Source: an uncultured Clostridia bacterium (GTDB lineage Bacteria; Bacillota; Clostridia; TANB77; CAG-508). From it: a stretch of 8,994 nt of DNA. Made by a program: the position numbers and the translations under genes. Location: NCBI GenBank assembly GCA_934162925.1, contig CAKPJR010000043.1:1-8994 (forward strand), written 5' to 3'. Positions 7,311 to 8,994 of the stretch are shown here, piece after piece; the first letter of the stretch is position 1, and every line of letters starts with the position of its first letter. The notes under the pieces were generated by a model. That model was not told the DNA's origin and searched no databases. It saw only the letters and a list, made by a program, of their open reading frames with translations.

Positions 7311-7813
7311 AGTAACCCTTCCAATAAATGAACAGTTATCACTTTATTTTTTATATCCACATTTTTTATTACATCCTTTATTGCTGGTAATAAAATCTGT
7401 TTACCTAATTCATCTTTCACAACATATATATCATTACTTCCTGTTGAAAAGACATCTACTATGCTTCCTAATTCTTTTCCTTCATCTGTAATGGCTTTAC
7501 ATCCAATAATATCCACTACATAATAAAAATCTTTTTCTAGTTTTTCTTCTTTATTTCTTTTTATTTTTAAATAAAGATTTCGGTAATTTTCAGCTTGTTC
7601 TATAGTGTCTATTCCTTTTAATTTTAGAAATACCATATTCTTGCTAAACCTTACATGTTCTATTTCAAATTCTTTTAAATCATTCTTTATTGATATATAT
7701 ATCGTTTTAAAATTACTAAACTTCGTAATATCATCTGTAAATGGTTTTACTTTTACAACACCGTTTAATCCAGATGTATTAACTATTTGACCTATTTCAA
7801 AATATTCTTCCAT
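7307..7813 (-). CDS. rimM: Ribosome maturation factor RimM
   Basis: RimM binds S19 and helps mature the 3' domain of 16S rRNA in the 30S head. The 168-residue protein has the N-terminal RimM beta-barrel (EYFEIGQIVNTSGLNGVVKV, residues 3-22, through about 85) and a C-terminal PRC-type barrel from about 96 (FYYVVDIIGCKAITDEGKELG, then STGSNDIYVVK at 123-133 and LLPAIKDVIKNVD at 141-153). The chosen start is ATG at 7813, with TTAGG across the upstream stop as a weak ribosome binding site. An in-frame TTG six codons upstream (7831) would overlap khpA and has no good binding site. The TGA stop overlaps the trmD ATG by four bases. khpA ends ten bases upstream. This RimM-TrmD pairing is a standard one in bacteria. 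Confidence 0.95.
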   Translation of the reverse strand: MEEYFEIGQIVNTSGLNGVVKVKPFTDDITKFSNFKTIYISIKNDLKEFEIEHVRFSKNMVFLKLKGIDTIEQAENYRNLYLKIKRNKEEKLEKDFYYVVDIIGCKAITDEGKELGSIVDVFSTGSNDIYVVKDELGKQILLPAIKDVIKNVDIKNKVITVHLLEGLL

Positions 7814-7823
7814 ATTTATATAC

Positions 7824-8054
7824 CTAATCAATAAATTCTACATTAACCTTTTTTCCTTCTTTAGTAGCTAATGCTTTCATTATTGTTCTAATAGCTTTTG
7901 CCATTTTTCCTTCTCTGCCAATTACCCTTCCCATATCGCTATTTGCAACTTTAACTTCAAAGATAATTGCTTTTTCCCCATCTACTTCATTAATTGAAAC
8001 AGATGATGGATCATTTACCAAACTAGTAATTATTGCCTCCAATGAGTCTTTCAT
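7824..8054 (-). CDS. khpA: KhpA, KH-domain RNA-binding protein
   Basis: This is a 76-residue single KH-domain protein (YlqC type). The RNA-binding GxxG loop is seen as GREG (46-49) within MGRVIGREGKMAKAIR, which follows the beta strand KAIIFEVKVANSD. In Gram-positive bacteria KhpA pairs with KhpB (Jag/EloR) as a global RNA-binding dimer linked to cell elongation and small-RNA binding; KhpB is not in this window. It starts at ATG 8054 with AAAGGAGG eight bases upstream, three bases after the rpsP stop, so translation is probably coupled. The place between rpsP and rimM is the usual Firmicute one. Length and sequence are ordinary, with no CGG codon. Confidence 0.95.
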   Translation of the reverse strand: MKDSLEAIITSLVNDPSSVSINEVDGEKAIIFEVKVANSDMGRVIGREGKMAKAIRTIMKALATKEGKKVNVEFID

Positions 8055-8057
8055 AAA

Positions 8058-8291
8058 TTAAGCCTCCTTTTCGATTAAACGTTTTACTGTATCTGTTGGT
8101 TTTGCTCCATTTTTTATCCATTCTGCAACTTTTTCTTTGTCTAATTTTAATTCAGATGGTTCTACCATAGGATTATACGTTCCTATCTTTTCAATTATTT
8201 TTCCATCTCTTGGTGATCTAGAATCAGCAACAACGATGTGATAAAAAGGTGCTTTCTTTTTTCCTGCTCTTTGTAATCTTATTTTTACCAT
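8058..8291 (-). CDS. rpsP: 30S ribosomal protein S16
   Basis: S16 is an early-binding 30S protein that stabilises the 16S rRNA body. The 77-residue product has the full family signature: MVKIRLQRAGKKKAPFYHI, VVADSRSPRDGKIIEKIGTYNP, then ELKLDKEKVAEWIKNGAKPTDTV. Length is slightly below the common 80-90 because the C-terminus is short. The start is ATG 8291 with AAAGGAGG six bases upstream. It is separated from ffh by 153 bases, the largest gap in the operon, and from khpA by three bases. Confidence 0.97.
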   Translation of the reverse strand: MVKIRLQRAGKKKAPFYHIVVADSRSPRDGKIIEKIGTYNPMVEPSELKLDKEKVAEWIKNGAKPTDTVKRLIEKEA

Positions 8292-8444
8292 TTTTCTTCC
8301 TCCTTTTCAAAATTCGAAGCATTTTGTATTTTTGCTCTTCACTTTTCATTATTCACTAATAAATCCTGTGATTAGTTTAAAGTTCAAAGCATTTCATACC
8401 AACTTCTTATATTTATATTAAAATTTAAAAAATTAAAAACTATT
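8292..8444 (-). other. ffh-rpsP intergenic region with small direct repeats
   Basis: This 153-base spacer holds the rpsP ribosome binding site and no gene I can support. TTCGAAGCATTTTGTA (8313-8328) and TTCAAAGCATTTCATA (8383-8398) are 13/16 identical direct repeats, and ATTTCATACC of the second recurs at the end of ffh (8450-8459). A weak inverted repeat, ACTAAT/ATTAGT (8355-8360 with 8371-8376), has no T-run and is not a convincing terminator. A secondary promoter for rpsP could lie here, but I cannot identify one with confidence. Confidence 0.4.
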
Positions 8445-8994
8445 TTAGAATTTCATACCTTTTAATGAATTTACATCTAAATTTTTCATCATGTTTTTCA
8501 TTCCGCCTTTATTAGACTGCATTTTTTTCATTAACTTTCTTGTCATTTCGTATGAACTCATAAATTTATTTATATCTGATACTTGCGTTCCGCTTCCGCT
8601 TTGCAATTCTCTGTCTTCTACTTGCATTTAATAATTTTGTATTTTGTTTTTCTTTTTTTGTCATTGAACATATTATAGCTTCAATTTTTACAAATTCTTT
8701 GTCATCAACTTTTATATCTCCAAATTTATTCATACCTGGAATCATTTTTAAAATTGATGAAAATGAACCCATTTTTTTCATTTGTCTTAATTGGGCTAAA
8801 TAATCATCCAAGTCAAATTCTTGCTTTTTTAATTTCTTTTCGAGTTTTTCTGCCTCTTCTAAATCAAATGCCTCTTCTGCTTTTTCTATTACAGAAAGCA
8901 TATCTCCCATTCCAAGTATTCTAGATGTCATTCTATCTGGATGGAATTCTTCTATATCACTAAGCTTTTCTCCTGTTGCTGCAAACTTTATTGG
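8445..8994 (-). CDS. ffh: Signal recognition particle protein Ffh, 3' part, requires a +1 frame change at CGG
   Basis: Ffh binds SRP RNA and signal peptides and targets membrane proteins through FtsY. The N and most of the G domain lie beyond the right edge; 182 residues are visible. The first are the end of the GTPase domain (PIKFAATGEKLSDIEEFHPDRM, then SRILGMGDMLSVIEKA). The methionine-rich M domain follows: DYLAQLRQMKKMGSFSSILKMIPGM, ICSMTKKEKQNTKLLNASRRQRIAK. The zero frame then turns into RKRNASIRYK and stops at 8566. Skipping the C of CGG (8598) restores the SRP RNA-binding motif GSGTQVSDINKFM and the Met/Lys-rich tail MTRKLMKKMQSNKGGMKNMMKN, ending at 8445. The break thus lies inside the conserved RIAKGSGT motif, and the truncated product should not bind SRP RNA properly. 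ffh is essential in most bacteria, so a dead gene is unlikely. It is the first visible gene of the operon. Confidence 0.94.
8595..8598 (-). other. Frame-change site in ffh (CGGA read as one residue)
   Basis: Zero-frame codons are ATT GCA AAG CGG AAG CGG AAC. Reading AAG, skipping the C at 8598, then GGA AGC GGA ACG gives K-G-S-G-T, the family consensus RIAKGSGT. The tetramer CGGA followed by A is the same as in trmD. A second zero-frame CGG-AA lies six bases on (8590-8592); a shift there would give a product of the same length with RK in place of GS. AAG re-pairing on AGC is poor, so simple slippage of the lysine tRNA is not favoured. Skipping one A before AGC (giving A-S-G-S-G) is an alternative that this site alone cannot exclude; agreement with trmD favours CGG. 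Confidence 0.7.

Noticed and set aside
7307..7831. TTG start for rimM at 7831
   Set aside because: It would overlap khpA and has no suitable ribosome binding site; ATG at 7813 gives the usual N-terminus.
6728..8598. CGG simply reassigned to another amino acid
   Set aside because: Reassignment would not restore the frame: in both genes the zero frame after CGG is unrelated to the family and soon stops. A one-base frame change is required.
8445..8627. Separate 60-codon gene downstream of ffh
   Set aside because: Its sequence from GSGTQVSDINK onward is the end of the Ffh M domain; it is the shifted part of ffh and not an independent gene.

Overview
The window comes from an AT-rich Gram-positive bacterium, most likely a clostridial Firmicute and possibly an uncultured gut lineage. 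The evidence is strong AGGAGG-type ribosome binding sites, an LPXTG-anchored surface protein, the Firmicute order ffh-rpsP-khpA-rimM-trmD-rplS, and a large clostridial-style papain-family protease carrying bacterial Ig-like repeats. UGA acts as a stop (rimM ends in the ATGA overlap with trmD), so the mollicute code 4 does not apply.

Layout. Positions 1-1665 (+) hold the 3' two thirds of a Lon-family ATP-dependent protease of the AAA_32 (LonB/YcbZ-like) type. It converges on a 1408-residue minus-strand surface protein (1816-6042), and the two share a bidirectional terminator at 1775-1815. A long imperfect hairpin of unknown role (1696-1749) lies between them. The surface protein runs: signal peptide, papain-fold (C1) protease, lectin-like domain, nine BIG2 Ig-like repeats, LPNTG sortase signal. 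Its repeat array shows a perfect recent 255-bp tandem duplication and an older four-repeat block duplication. Positions 6150-8994 (-) are the SRP/ribosome-maturation operon, read right to left: ffh (5' end outside the window), rpsP, khpA, rimM, trmD, rplS, then a terminator. These genes serve protein targeting, the ribosome (S16, L19), 16S processing (RimM), an RNA chaperone (KhpA) and tRNA m1G37 methylation (TrmD).

The most interesting observation is that two essential genes of this operon, ffh and trmD, are each broken by a +1 frame change at the same kind of site. In each, the zero frame meets a CGG codon followed by AA. The conserved family sequence resumes only if CGGA is read as one residue, either by skipping the C and reading GGA (Gly, the family consensus at both places) or by four-base decoding. 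I read the roughly 2,800 codons in the window for other in-frame CGG codons and found none in the decoded frames. CGG is therefore avoided as an arginine codon here and seems to mark the frame-change points. The shifted trmD frame ends in a TAATG overlap with the rplS start, as expected for an intact operon. TrmD itself modifies the tRNA-Arg that reads CGG, so feedback is conceivable. A sequencing artefact remains possible and can be tested with raw reads.
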